A program made the position numbers and the translations under genes. This document shows, one piece after another, positions 44,201 to 55,472 of a stretch of 64,000 nucleotides of DNA; positions within the stretch are counted from its first letter, which is position 1, and every line of letters starts with the position of its first letter. Source of the DNA: Ophioderma brevispina (lineage: Eukaryota; Echinodermata; Ophiuroidea; Amphilepidida; Ophiodermatidae); NCBI GenBank assembly GCA_023653785.1, contig JAMKCH010005482.1, positions 17,699-81,698 of the forward strand. Reading direction: 5' to 3'. Below the pieces are notes generated by a model. That model searched no databases and had not been told where the DNA came from. It was given only the letters and a program-made list of their open reading frames with translations.

Positions 44201-47200
44201 CTTTCATCGAACCGAGTAGAGATTAAAATCCGGGAATTTTGAATTTGCCCTCAAATCATGCCATTATTTTTAAATGTTTGAATCCACCATCGTATTGGAA
44301 TAGATGTCTAATTTGAAAAAAAAACTATTGGAATCCTTATTGTTCATTTATCCACCTGTTAAAGATTGGTTAAACTTCTCAATTCAATCTATGCAGTGCC
44401 ACCCCCTATTCAACTAACATATTTCATTTTCTACAGATTGTATTGGGTTGGTTTCTAATAAAGTGAATCATTCTTGTTTTTTACCATGTTTTGTTTTTCT
44501 GTGGATTTTTGTTATAATTTGTCACGGTAATTGTTTATTACTAAATAAAACGAACAAAATGGCAGTACTTACAAAATCTAAACAAGGCCGGTTCTTTGGG
44601 AACGAAAAGAAGACAGATTAACAATAACCCCTTAATCAGCGGTAGTTAACATCAATCTGCATTATTGTGAGCAACTTGGAAGGAAATGTCCATTGACATG
44701 TGTTACATAATCGCTATTTCTTCAAACTACTGAACCGATCGAGGATGTTTACATTTAAATGTTAAAGACACTATCAGTGATTTGAAATATTTGAAATTGT
44801 AGGAATAGCCTTAAAGTGAAGGATAAGTCTGTAGAATTCTCATAAGTTACCTTTTCCAGCTGTAGTTTTGACAGAAAAGGAAGAAAACGGATGTGTTCCC
44901 AGATACGATTCACCATTCAATTACGTGTTGTAGTAAGTGTCGACAGACAGTAATGACTAAAATCTCCGATTCCGTACTTTAGGTTGCTTCGGTCTTATCA
45001 TTTGCAGATATGTTAGGCTCCCTTTACTTGTTTACACACATGCAAACATCTGATTTGTGATGTTTTTTCGATTATGCTGATTTAGCAAATCCCTGATATT
45101 GTCTTTAGTAATTATGTTTAAGATTCTGTTAAGATTCTCAAATGTGAACTTACTTTGAAGTTTATGTGTTACCTATAGTTAGGGTGTAATTCTTTCTGAG
45201 ACACCCGTATATTTTGGTTTTTTACACTAACTTTGCAAACTCTGTTAAAGGTCCATTGTCCGATCACAAATAGCCTTGTTTCCCGAACCTCATATTTTAC
45301 CCGAAGTGGGTTAAATTTTGGTATCGAAAGAAAGCCACTGTTTTTTCTCATTTACCCTGTGAAATCATAGGGCTAAAGATTTTGGTTTGAAGTTATAAGC
45401 GAAATGTGTCCTCTTTGGTAGACCAATATTACTTTTTGCGTACTCTTATGGGCTTTAACAGTTTTTACTCCACACAAAACGGCTTGAAATATCGTCGCAA
45501 CTTTGGCAGAAGGGTTTTGGGGGTCGAGGCCATCTATTAAGAAAAATTTATATACTTAAATCCGGGTCCTCCTCTTTAAATCTTGTATTCCCTACCATTG
45601 CCATGTACAGATGCAGAATATACAACCCTGCAATGCTCAGCCCTAATATGCACAAGATGAAGTTTTTGTGGTACTTATTCATTAAGCAATCCTTTACAAG
45701 ATTTCATTCTGTCGTACTCTCACTGGGAATAAGGATGTAACCTAGAGAAATAAAAAATGCTAAACTTTAAAGTACTGCCAAAATTCTTGTTATACAATAT
45801 CTGCTCCTGATTCAGGCAGCAACATGACAATATACCAATGTAAAAACACGCAATGCAGCATATTCAGCAGATGTTTTTTTTTATGCACACATATTTAGAT
45901 TCAATGCACTGGTTTAACTGGGGGGGGGGCACTTGGCATTTGAAATGTCACATTAGAATCAAGACTTTATATTTTTTGAATACTTATAACAGTGAGGTAC
46001 TAGCATAGTGAAGGAACTTTGAGGATCTAGCTCTATCCTTCAACTAGTTTGAACTTGGTCTAGTTGTACGGGGTAGTACTATAGAATGGGTATGGGACAA
46101 TAGTGTTACAACAGATGTTAGTCCAGGGCTGGGTTAATGACCATTCCTAGTATGGTATGCCAGTGTCAAGCTTTCCATTGTCTGTGCTATTGTAGTGTAA
46201 CATTCTTTAGATAATCCTAGCCAGTCTATGTGGGTTGGGTATAGAGATAAATCACTCTCTGCTTTACCATCATGCTTGAGGGTCAATCTCTCAAGGGTCC
46301 AGTTTAGGCCAGGCATGCCGATTTAAATTTTCTTTGAAGCACTTTGGCATGGGATAATTTTTCAGGGAAAAGCCCATATGCCTGAGGCCACTTAATAAGA
46401 TGTGGATTCATTAATCTACATTGGCAATAAGTGGTGGAATAAATATGCCTAGTAACCAGCTCGACGCAAGTCTGATGAGGGCATCTACCCCTACCCGCTT
46501 GGTTGCGCCGTTTGGAGGCCGACACCCTAGTACAGCTGTATGTCGGGGCTTGCCAAACAAGGATTCCTGAGATGATTTCATTGTAAGTAAATTTGTTTAA
46601 AATAGTGGTGATGTTCAGTAAAAGTTATTCAATGGAGAGAAACTTGATATTCTTTGAAAGTTACCAACTGAATGTATTTGGAAATTTTAGATTTTATAAT
46701 TTCAAAGCTCAAGATATTGGTGCAACAAGTGCAATGGAATACCTAAAATTTGAAATACTTGAGTCAGTGCAAAATGGTTAATTTTTACAAGCGTAAACTA
46801 TTGAGTTTTATTTTTATATATTAAGATTGGACCATCCACCTTTAAAAAAAGTAAAAATTTTATATTAATGGTTTGACAATTGCAGTTTGAAGTTCAAGTT
46901 TTGTAAAACAAAAAAACAGAATCAGTACACCACAGTAGTGCAATATTTTGTAGACAATGATTTAGTTTACTTTAGCAGTTGAATGAATATCAAAAATGCA
47001 TTTTTTAAACATTGTTTGCATAAGTAGGATTGAATCCAAAGTATTATTTAGAATTTGGATCTTTTTCTCATTCCATACAGTGCCACCATTTTTGTGATTT
47101 GGTTGGAGTTTTTTGACCAGAGGTACCATTTATTCTACCATGAGTTGACACAACACTAGTTAATAGCATCTCTATTCTAACTACGCACAAATTGGAACTT

Positions 47201-50200
47201 ACAGGGAGAACTTTACCTTATGAACATTAAAACATCAAACCTACTAGAACATGTAAATTTACTTGAATTCAAGTGTAAACTTGATCGTTATAATCCTGGA
47301 AGGACTACCTTACATTGCACAAGTAACGAGAGCGCGGTAATATAATATAGTTTAATTCATCTATATTGGTATGTTCATACCATTTGAGAAGTAAATCACT
47401 GATATATTCATAACTTTTGGAAACTACAAAATTTAATTAAACACAATGGTCGTGGAAGAATATAAAGAATACTCAACCAATTGATATCAAAATATTGTAA
47501 TCCAAAATGTCACAAATTATGTATCATATTGAGATGAAGAAACACAACTTTATTAAACTATATATTGTAAATTTAATACTTGGTTGTTATTGCTCATTGA
47601 TTGGTTGTATCTTGTCGGATAGCCACAAGGCTAACAAGCAAATTGTAGCCTGCCCTTTTTGTAGGTAACAGAAAAATACGGCAAGTAAACTTGTGTGATC
47701 CCCCTGGCAAGATGGCAGTATGGCACATGAGCTAAGATGACCTTGGTCCATGACCTTGACATCAACATATGAAGGAACCCCTATTGCACCTTAACCTTAA
47801 GTCTGGTTTAAATCGGACTTCAACTTTTTGAAGGAGACCAGAAAAACAAACACCTAGCCTAAGCAAACTTGAACATCCATCCCTCCCACCCTACCACCCC
47901 CCCCCCCACACACACACACACTCACTCACTCTCTCGTAAAATCCCCCTTCTGCTTTTCAAGCCAGGGGGATAAAAATGCAGAACGACATCAAATTTACAC
48001 CTTAGTTCTGCAAGTCCCGGAAAGGGTATCAAATTTGCTCTGGTCTCATGATGTTAGCCCCACAAACGGTAGGTCCTGTCTGCTGCCTCACGGTGAGTAC
48101 AGTATCAATTTCATTTTTTTTAAAACGTCTTATTCTGCATATATACCTACAGCTATGTATCTTTCATAATGGTAATTTACTCAGGGTCAGGCTGACTCAG
48201 ATATTTTGGTGCCAAATAAAAAGTCACCTAAAATACTCAATTCAAAGTTTAAGAATCAAATTTTTTGTTTTGATGCAGTAAACATAATTCAAATAAGTTT
48301 TATTAGCATCTTCATTCAGTCAATACATTACATAATGATGAAATTCATTACAGAAATATAAAGAGATGATTTTTTTTAGAATTTAGTACAGACATTAAAT
48401 GAAAATGCAGGAGAGGCCATAACAAGTCAGATGGACTTTGAGCATGGCCCCACCTTACATAATACAGAGTTTACAATTTATATTGGATTACTAGACAGGA
48501 CGGGACAAGATTGGACAAAACAAAACAGGACAAGACGAGGACATTGACAATTATTTTAACAAGATTAGGGGCAAAAGAACATATTGATCATAGTGAGCCA
48601 AACAAGAAATGACGAATGCAAGGATGTGCAGGTATTGCAATTTAGTGATCAACTAGAAATTGAAGGGATAAATGTTTTATAACAAATAACTAATTTGTAT
48701 CAATTCATGTTTTAGATTAAATTTAAAAGCGCTAGTGGTTTTTGAGCTTATGATGCTATCCCTAAGTGCATTCCATATTTTGGGACCAGTATTATTTAAC
48801 TGAGTATTTAATTAGATTTGATGAGGGTTTAGTTGTGATGTATTTGCATGCATTTCTAGTGTTGTATCTATGTATGTCACTGTGTTTGGAGAAATATTTT
48901 GAAAATGAGTTTGGAAGGGTGTTTGAGTTGTAGCGATACATGAAAACTGCTGTTTGTAGTTTATTTAAATCATAAATGTTAAGTGTTATAAACTTGTGAA
49001 ACATTGGTTTAGTGTGAGATGTGTATTCGGTGTTATTGATGATGCGCATGGCTCGTTTTTGGAGTTTGAATATATTGTCCAATTTACTCGAAATTGGAGA
49101 AGTCCATGGACAATAGTTGTTATCAAGTATATCAGTAATTGCCCAATCTATGTTACTATAAGATATGTACGGCAGTATTAATGTGTTGTACAGTGAAAAT
49201 AAAATGTGTTTTGGAAGGTGTTGCGGAATTTTCTAAGGATGCCGATGTTCTTAGAAATTTGATTTGTAATTTTTGAAATGTGATATTTCCAAGAAAGACT
49301 TTGATCAATTATTACACCTAGAAATTTTGTATGATCTATGGGGTGAATGGATGTGTTGTCAATCATGATTTTTGTTGGCGGCGTGTCATGTTTTTTCTTT
49401 GTCAAGTGAATATAGTTAGTTTTGGATACATTAAGCGAAAGTTTATTAGCTTTAAACCAGTTAGATACATTAATTAGCTCTTTGTTAAATATGTTTGTGA
49501 GTGTGCTAAGGTTTTTGTGTGATAAAAATATGTTGGTATCATCGGCAAATAATACAAAAGAGAAATGTTTGGAAGAGGAAGGAATGTCATTAACATATAG
49601 GAGAAAAAGTAGGGGACCCAATACAGACCCTTGAGGGACACCGCAGGAAACTGGGAGAAGATTAGAAGAGTATGAACCAAATGAGGTGAATTGGTATCTG
49701 TTGGATAAATAGCTGGAGAGTAGGTCTAAGGGAACACCGCGGATACCGTAGTGGTGAAGTTTGGCAAGTAGAATATCATGATTGATGGTGTCGAAGGCTT
49801 TGGATAAATTGAGGAAGATACCAAGTGTGATAATTGGCAGCTAGAGAAGAGATGTTATCATAGATATCCAGAAGAGCAAGGTCAGTGGAGTGTTGTTTGC
49901 GAAAGCCGTATTGGTTGTCATGAAGGATGTGGAAATGGGTGAGGAAATTATCAAGCCTGTTATAGATAGGCAATCAAGGACTTTGGAAAAACATGGAAGA
50001 AGAGATATAGGGCGGTAGTTGGAGAAGACATGGGGATCGTCTTTCTTAAATACAGGAATGACCTTCGCAACCTTGAGAGCCGAGGGAAAGATGCCGCTTG
50101 ATAGGGAAAGGTTGAAGATGTAGGTAAGGGGTTTGGAGATAAAGGGAATGACGCGCTTTACGATCGAAGGGCTACCATCATCGGAGCCTGCGCTTTTGCC

Positions 50201-53200
50201 ATTCTTGAATTTCTTGACAATGTCAAGAATCCCCTTTTCATTGATAGGATTCATGAAGATGGAATTGGAATAGGGATCATCAAGAAAATCAGAAAATAAA
50301 GAAGACGACTGGATCTTGGAGGCAAGTTCTGGACCAATATTGGCGAAGAAGGAGTTGAACTTATTAGAGATGAGTCCTGGGTCTGAAATCTTGGTAGAAC
50401 CATCTAGAAAATAGGAAGGAGCTTTAGGTCTGGATTTTTTGCCGATGACGTTGTTGATTATTTGCCATAATCCAGGGGTGCAGAAAATGGGGGAGCTGGG
50501 AGCGCCGCTCCGAGGAAATGGTTGAAAGTCTTTTAGGTGCCTATGTGAACATTGCATTTTGCTCCTGAGGAAAGAACAACTTTTTGCACCCGCGCATAAT
50601 TACGTCTAGTATAACAGTACCATAGGATACTGTCTATAACAAAAATTCTGGATCCGGAATTTTTAAACAAAGTTGTGATTTTCTATATTAACCCTAACGT
50701 AGCCCTATCCGTTTCTCCCGGGAGGGAGTAAAGGAATAACAAGAAGGGAAGGAGGAAAGTTGAAAATTCCGGGGATTTCCGGGAAGTCCGGGGATATCAC
50801 AATAAGACGGTTGACGACACTGGCCCCGGCGCAGCGATTTGTGAGGCTTTGTTTGATGACGCAATGCACATCCGGGATTAATGCATTTTGCACTCAGTGT
50901 CATTGGCATTTTGGTGTTGGTGCCGTTAAAGGATCATCGATTTGTTAGCTATTGGTGTAAAAAATGAATGGTATGTAGCCAAGCATGATGTACAACCATC
51001 ATTTGTTAGAAATGAGGGCGCCATCCTCGGGAAATCTCCGAGTCGGCCTTTAAGGGTAGTGTCAACCTTGAGCTTCCGAGTATCTATTTTGGTTTGTAAC
51101 TTTGCAAATATTTGATTATTGTCTGTAAAAGTATACATTTCTAGAAAGAAAATTGGACGATGAACCCGATTATGGCATCAGATTAATGTAAAACTTTCCG
51201 TATTTTGAGAAAAATACTAAAAAAACATGATTTTGCCCCAAAATTTTCAGACAGCATAACAAAAACAATTTGAATTTTCATGATTTCTTATGTTATATTT
51301 TAGAAAAAAGACAAATTTGTCTTGGGACGTTTTTTTCATTTTTTAAAAATACAGCTTACTTTTCGAAATATAAGGAAAAATGTCAAAAAAGCGTGATTTT
51401 TACCTTTTCCAAAATTTGAGTATATATTGGAGAATATCTTTAGTTAGAAATCGAAAAATGAAAAATTGAGAAAACCGTCCCTAGAGAATACCGATTGCTA
51501 TCGTAGGAAAGTTAAACCTTACCTTTTAATTCGGTATTTTTGGAGTTATGTTGTCTGAAAATTTGCCAAATTTTGCAAAAATTGAACGTTGAGAAAATCT
51601 GTGTTTTAGTAAAAAGTGACTTTTCACGCCATTTCAAGCTGTCTCTTTCTCAAATAAGTTTATCTTTGAACTTCAAAATTGAGTATGTTGTGTAAGTGAT
51701 GAAAATACATCTTTATGCACTATTGAATCAAACATCTTTTGTCTCCAACTCCAGAAATCAGAAGAAATTGAAATTTCATCTGGTCTAAATTAGCGAATTG
51801 TTTACATCTTCAAATATTGTTTTTCGTTTTGTCAAGATGCGTTCGCGCAAAAGTACATTGAAGCACGAGAATGCTTCATTACGCAGTAAAAATTCACCGT
51901 GCGACGCGATGCTGCGCCTTGCGCCTGACGGCGTGAAATGTGCTTAAATTCCCGCCGTTAAGACCATGTGGTTTTTGTGACTTTAAAATGATCAAATAGC
52001 TGTTTTAAATCGGCAAAAAATACAACTCAGGATTGTCTGCATTGGATAACCTTTGTTGGTAACGATAGAACACAGGTTGATGTTTAAAATGGTGCAAAAA
52101 TCAGAAATACGTATAAAAACAAAAGCACTAGGGTTGACACTACCCTTAATTACCTGATTGTGTTTATTGTTTCCAGCAGGTGCCATATGACCCCTTGACC
52201 ACCCACTACCTTTGTAGTCAGCATTATCAGCTAAGAACAAAGTCGGCAATCTACTGTCTGGCTTGAAGTAACTATTTCTGCGATTTGCAGAACCTGCAAG
52301 ACAATCAAATTGAAACCCAGTCAGTAATGCAATTACACAATAAATTGCACTTCAATTTTGAATGTCTAGTTTTTACAATTCAGAAAGATCTTTAAATGAG
52401 CAATAGCATTTTTGCAACATGACTGACTTTTGTTTTGTGAAAAACTTTTGCTCAGCAGTATTTCAACAATGATTTACACTTTTACTCGTCACAAGTAGGA
52501 ACATGCACAATTAGCATCACATAAAGCTTTATATTATAAGATTTCATTGAAGAATTTCAGCATTGCTGGTAAAATAATCACACAGTGATAGATTTATAGC
52601 AATTCACAGACAATTTTTAAGTAATTACCTTTGATGTCATCTTTAGTGATATGTTCTGCAACCCAAGCTGGTATTCTTTTAGCTTGGTCGTAGCTTAGTG
52701 CATGGTTGCTATAGTAACGTATGTCAGGCCCTCTGTCAGGAATTCCATACTTTATGATATTCTTTCTTCCTCTTTGTTTCAAATCTGGGACGTCTAGCAA
52801 AATAAATGAGAGTAACATTGTTACAGAACCTTCTGATTAAGTGGAAAATACTCAATGAGTACTTGCTGTGCCAAGCCTAATACATTGTTCAGGTTTCAGC
52901 GATCAAAAGAAGCAGAACTTAGTATTATAAGTAGAAATTTTTGTGAGGTTTTTATTTCGCAAATTTCACAACTCTTATACAGCTGCAAAAATTAAAACTT
53001 GTGAAAAATAATGCACTTCCTAGAAATGATCAGAAGTTGGTAAACACAATACATATTGTAGCAATTTCCCAACTTCATGGGGTGGAAGTTTTTAACAACA
53101 TAACTTATTATACTACTACATAAAACGATCCCTATTTTCCAGTAAACTAACTTGACTTAAATGCGTCCCCACATGCTTTAGAACCTTGACAATTAGGCAT

Positions 53201-55472
53201 TGTTTTCATGTGTACTGGGTACTGTGGTAGTTTGAGAATATTCTGATCATATTCAAACTTCTTACAAATGCATACAATTAAACACTGGAATTCTGCATCA
53301 ACTCAGTCTGGACGATACAATCTTTTATAGGGGAAATCGGCTGAGGTCCGTAAAGGTTGCACTACGAATGACTGGGGCGAATGAATTACATGGTTATAGT
53401 GCTTGTGCCCTCCCTCCAATATACCCAAGTTTGGCTACTCTAGCTCATCTAGAAAAAAAGATATGGCCAAATGTTGACCTTTTTGCAGCAATATTAACCT
53501 TTTAAACATTTCCCTACCCCCTGACAGACCCAAGGGGGGACACTGTGGGATGAATTACATGGTTAGTAGGGGATTGTGCCCTCCTACAATATACCCAAGT
53601 TTGGCTACTCTAGCTCATCTAGTAGAAGAAAAAAAATTATGGCCAAATGTTGACCTTTTTGTGCAATATTAACCTTTTAAACATTTCCCTACCCCCTGAC
53701 AGACCCAGGAGAGGACCTGGGGGAATGAATTACATGGTTAGTAGGGGGTTGTGCCTCCTATAATATACCCAGCAAAAAGAATATTTCATAGATTGGTAGC
53801 TCTTGTGTGAAATATATGAAACCAAAACTGTATTAATAATGAAACCAATCTCTTAAAACAGGGAACAATGAAAAAAAAAAAAAAAAAAAATGCCGAAATG
53901 TCGCAACGCGTTGTGACTTTCTCACAACGCGTTGCGGCAATACGTTATGTCCCTTATGGCTTGTTAACCTTAGCAACGCGTTGCGAAGCTTGCAACGCGT
54001 TGTGAAGCTCGCAACGCGTTGTGAAGGTTTGCAACGCGTTGCAAAGTATCTAGCAACGCGTTGTGGGTCTATTTTTTGAAATACGTCACAGAAATTCATG
54101 ATTTTGATTAGCCGACACCGCAACGCGTTGCTGAAATGTCGCAACGCGTTGCCGAAATGTCGCAACGCGTTGCTACTTTCTCGCAACGCGTTGCAGCAAT
54201 ACGTTATGGCCTTTATGGCTTGCCATATGCCAAGCCTAATACATTGTTCAGGTTTCAGCGATCAAAAGAAGCAGAACTTAGTACAATAAGTAGAAATTTT
54301 TGTGAAATTTTTATTTTCGCAAATTTCACAAGTTAACTCTTATACAGCTGCAAAAATTAAAACTTGTGAAAAATAATGCACTTCCTAGAAATGATCAGAA
54401 GTTGGTAAACACAATACATATTGTAGCAATTTCCCAACTTCATGGGGTGGAAGTTTTTAACAACTTATTATACTACTACATAAAACGATCCCTATTTTCC
54501 AGTAAACTAACTTGACTTAAATGCGTCCCCACATGCTTTAGAACCTTGACAATTAGGCATTGTTTTCATGAGTACTGGGTACTGTGGTAGTTTGAGAATA
54601 TTCTGATCATATTCAAACTTCTTACAAATGCATACAATTAAACACTGGAATTCTGTATCAACTCAGTCTGGACGATACAATCTTTTATAGGGGAAATCGG
54701 CTGAGGTCCGTAAAGGTTGCACTACGAATGACTGGGGCGAATGAATTACATGGTTATAGTGCTTGTGCCCTCCCTCCAATATACCCAAGTTTGGCTACTC
54801 TAGCTCATCTAGAAAAAAGATATGGCCAAATGTTGACCTTTTTGCAGCAATATTAACCTTTTAAACATTTCCCTACCCCCTGACAGACCCAAGGGGGGAC
54901 ACTGTGGGATGAATTACATGGTTAGTAGGGGATTGTGCCCTCCTACAATATACCCAAGTTTGGCTACTCTAGCTCATCTAGTAGAAGAAAAAAAATTATG
55001 GCCAAATGTTGACCTTTTTGTGCAATATTAACCTTTTAAACATTTCCCTACCCCCTGACAGACCCAGGAGAGGACCTGGGGGAATGAATTACATGGTTAG
55101 TAGGGGGTTGTGCCTCCTATAATATACCCAGCAAAAAGAATATTTCATAGATTGGTAGCTCTTGTGTGAAATATATGAAACCAAAACTGTATTAATAATG
55201 AAACCAATCTCTTAAAACAGGGAACAATGATATTACACTTTTTAACCTCGTTTTGTTTTAATTGCAAATGAAATACGGAAACGAGGTATTCACAACCATG
55301 ATGATATTTTACCTTTATTTTGCAGCTGTGCAGGACTATGTGCTAGTACACTGTCTTGCTGAATACCTGGTTGAGTAAGATAGGAATATAATGTGTAGAG
55401 AGTGATGGATGCCACAGAGCCAGTAGCAAAACCTGAGCCAAAAACACGTCTGAATGAAGACGAAGTAGCCAT
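37727..55472 (-). CDS. EXOG: Nuclease EXOG, mitochondrial (five-exon gene)
   Basis: This entry gives the whole locus; exons are listed separately. EXOG is a ββα-metal (DNA/RNA non-specific) nuclease of the mitochondrial inner membrane, related to ENDOG. It trims 5' ends during mitochondrial DNA repair. Exons at 55313-55472, 52629-52793, 52154-52293, 41714-41908 and 37727-38200 join in phase to about 377 codons, against 368 residues in human. They include the N-terminal membrane segment, YYSNHALSYDQAKR, GSGWSRGHMAPAGNNK with the catalytic His, LSNIVPQ..NNAGFWNRFE with the metal-binding Asn region, and a C-terminal helical part. SRGH rather than DRGH marks EXOG, not ENDOG. The one defect is at the start of the last exon, where an in-frame TGA appears. 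Confidence 0.93.
38652..40785 (+). mobile_element. Helitron-like non-autonomous element, DR1-type internal repeats
   Basis: CCTAGCCATGTGC at 38655 is inverted in the GCACGGCTAGG that follows and in the CCCACGGCTAGG at 39702 and 40738. At both 39.7 and 40.75 kb this leads into GTGCTCTTCGAGCAC (a perfect hairpin), AATTTG and CTCTAGT. That order, hairpin then about 10 nt then CTAG then T, is the usual Helitron 3' end. A TTTCTTTCTTTCTC tract follows the first copy. The interior has blocks of about 130-150 bp with GAAGAACCACTGACCCAAG, GGGGTGTACACAGATTGGGG and TCAAAGGTCACGTGAGCCG. Blocks at 38.78, 38.92 and 39.09 kb are almost identical. No helicase frame. Confidence 0.6.
41089..41147. repeat. Perfect 26-bp inverted repeat (hairpin)
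   Basis: Arms 41089-41114 and 41122-41147 are exact reverse complements around a 7-nt loop. Each arm contains AACATTTTTATTTTCTATTG or its complement. It directly abuts the start of the dispersed repeat at 41148. Confidence 0.9.
41148..41453 (+). repeat. CACCAGGGACTTT family, copy 2 (empty site)
   Basis: It reads TTTCCCTAGACCCACGATAGG, GGGCCTCACACACCAGGG, GTCGGCAAACGTGTGGGCA, GGCCTCGAGG, CCGCTGAAGTGAATC, GGGCTAGAAG. It lacks the 156-bp hairpin found in the 31.7 kb copy and so records the pre-insertion state. Confidence 0.85.
41714..41908 (-). CDS. EXOG: EXOG exon 4
   Basis: The acceptor is CTTGTTTTCCAG and the donor TACCAG|GTAAGT. It encodes 65 whole codons: EAMNDTFLLSNIVPQ, then NNAGFWNRFE, CREHL, VRVISGPLFLP and DGKKYVKYQ. 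LSNIVPQ and N..W...E hold the metal-ion-binding Asn and the following helix of the ββα-metal fold. SGP.LP and K...YQ are also typical. It enters and leaves in phase 0. Confidence 0.95.
42263..42732 (+). mobile_element. tRNA-derived SINE with 14-bp target-site duplication
   Basis: The A box is TGGCCTAGCGGTTAGGG (42272-42288) and the B box GGTTCGAATCC (42325-42335). Further on, CCTTCGGAGGGGACGTTAAG and CCATCAGTCCCGTGTA resemble the deeply conserved Nin-type central domain of metazoan SINEs; this is recalled, not searched. AACTTTGGAGCTGT occurs exactly at 42249-42262 and 42733-42746, giving both borders and a 470-bp length. The exact duplication indicates a fairly young insertion. It transcribes against EXOG. 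Confidence 0.88.
44762..45108. mobile_element. TTAA MITE, family with TTAAAGACACTATCAGTGATTT ends
   Basis: The left end is TTAAAGACACTATCAGTG. The right end, reverse-complemented, is TTACTAAAGACAATATCAGG, a worn version of the same terminus. The interior matches 34115-34310 plus 35880-36005. It has no ORF and is about 347 bp. Confidence 0.7.
45245..45579. mobile_element. TTAA MITE, family with TTAAAGGTCCATGGCCCGAT ends, copy 1
   Basis: It opens TTAAAGGTCCATTGTCCGAT. It closes with the reverse complement of TTAAAGAGGAGGACCCGGAT. The interior shares CTCATTTACCCTGTGAAA, GACCAATATTAC and TTGAAATATCG with 63468-63823. About 335 bp, no ORF of interest. Confidence 0.75.
47895..47940. repeat. C-run and CA/CT microsatellite
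   Basis: A poly-C run leads into (CA)n, then CACT and CTCT repeats. Confidence 0.9.
48285..50472 (-). pseudogene. 5'-truncated non-LTR retrotransposon (CR1/L2/jockey-like), frame-broken
   Basis: From right to left on the - strand the pol protein reads WQIINNVIGKKSR, FNSFFANIGPELA, GSDDGSPSIVKRVI, VAKVIPVFKKDD, NYRPISLLPC, QYGFRKQHSTDLALLD, GPLLFLLYVND, FADDTNIF (catalytic Asp pair), FLGVIIDQSLSW, LQKRAMRIIN, YNTRNA and finally GPKIWNAL in a shifted frame. The 3' tail ends GCTAATAAAACTTATTTGAATT. N-terminal ORF1 and the endonuclease are missing; homology begins near 50472. At least three frameshifts are present (near 49970-49840, 49620 and 48800), so it is inactive. It lies inside EXOG intron 3 in the same orientation as the gene. 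Confidence 0.88.
51050..52149. mobile_element. TTAA-flanked TIR element (piggyBac/Kolobok-type MITE)
   Basis: TTAAGGGTAGTGTCAACC at 51050-51067 is exactly reverse-complemented at 52132-52149. TTAA itself is at both outer edges, as expected for a TTAA target duplication. The roughly 1.1 kb interior has no transposase and is AT-rich, with a GC-rich patch at 51.84-51.96 kb. The right edge lies 3 bp inside the EXOG intron 3 donor dinucleotide. Superfamily choice between piggyBac and Kolobok is open. Confidence 0.75.
52154..52293 (-). CDS. EXOG: EXOG exon 3 (catalytic His motif)
   Basis: The acceptor is TTGTCTTGCAG and the donor AATCAG|GTAATTAAG. The phase is 1 in, 0 out. It encodes GSANRRNSYFKPDSRLP, then LFLADNADYKGSG and WSRGHMAPAGNNKHNQ. 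The His of SRGHMAP is the family's general base. The donor positions +5 to +8 are the TTAA of the adjacent transposable element. Confidence 0.96.
52629..52793 (-). CDS. EXOG: EXOG exon 2
   Basis: The acceptor is TTATTTTGCTAG and the donor ATCAAAG|GTAATTAC. The phase is 1 in, 1 out, and the junction codons are Asp and Gly. It encodes VPDLKQRGRKNIIKYGIPD, then RYYSNHALSYDQAKRIP and WVAEHITKDDIK. KYG.P and NHALSYDQAKR.P.WV.EHI are diagnostic of EXOG. Confidence 0.96.
52870..53871. repeat. 1-kb duplicate, copy 1
   Basis: GCCAAGCCTAATACATTG to GGGAACAATGA is repeated at 54229-55230 with only a handful of changes, mostly in the first 120 bp. Inside, a unit of about 190 bp (GAATTACATGGTTA..GTTTGGCTACTCTAGCTCATC..CCCTACCCCCTGACAGACCC) is itself repeated about 2.2 times from 53385. 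It lies in EXOG intron 1. Confidence 0.95.
53891..54222. repeat. CAACGCGTTG palindromic array
   Basis: Eleven copies of the self-complementary decamer CAACGCGTTG occur in 332 bp, mostly about 20 bp apart, inside otherwise AT-rich CpG-poor sequence. The outer 72 bp on each side (TGCCGAAATGTCGCAACGCG..TTATGGCTTG) are direct repeats of each other. The array exactly fills the gap between the two 1-kb duplicates, preceded by a poly-A run. Confidence 0.95.
54229..55230. repeat. 1-kb duplicate, copy 2
   Basis: Equal in length (1002 bp) and order to 52870-53871. Both copies begin near ACATTGTTC and end GAACAATGA, giving a short inverted ATTGTTC/GAACAAT at the edges. No coding capacity. Confidence 0.95.
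55313..55472 (-). CDS. EXOG: EXOG exon 1 (start, membrane anchor)
   Basis: It starts MATSSSFRRVFGSGFATGS and continues VASITLYTLYSYL, then TQPGIQQDSVLAHSPAQLQNK before the donor AATAAAG|GTAAAA. A basic-serine start followed by a Gly/Ala-rich hydrophobic stretch fits the mitochondrial targeting and inner-membrane anchor of EXOG. It leaves one base of the Asp codon completed by exon 2. The ATG is the only one upstream in frame. Confidence 0.88.

Larger units (their letters stand above)
41909..52153 (-). other. EXOG intron 3 (about 10 kb)
   Basis: It holds a SINE (42263-42732), two TTAA MITEs (44762-45108, 45245-45579), a CA/CT microsatellite (47895-47940), a 5'-truncated LINE (48285-50472) and a TTAA-flanked 1.1 kb element reaching the exon 3 donor (51050-52149). 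42.75-44.75 and 45.6-47.9 kb show no gene. 46.3-46.55 kb is a GC-richer stretch that may belong to another SINE-like repeat. Confidence 0.6.

Noticed and set aside
52870..55230. LTR retrotransposon with 1-kb LTRs
   Set aside because: The copies are nearly identical and flank a short interior. However, there is no primer-binding site, polypurine tract or gag/pol, and the edges lack a target duplication. A duplication or assembly artefact is equally likely.
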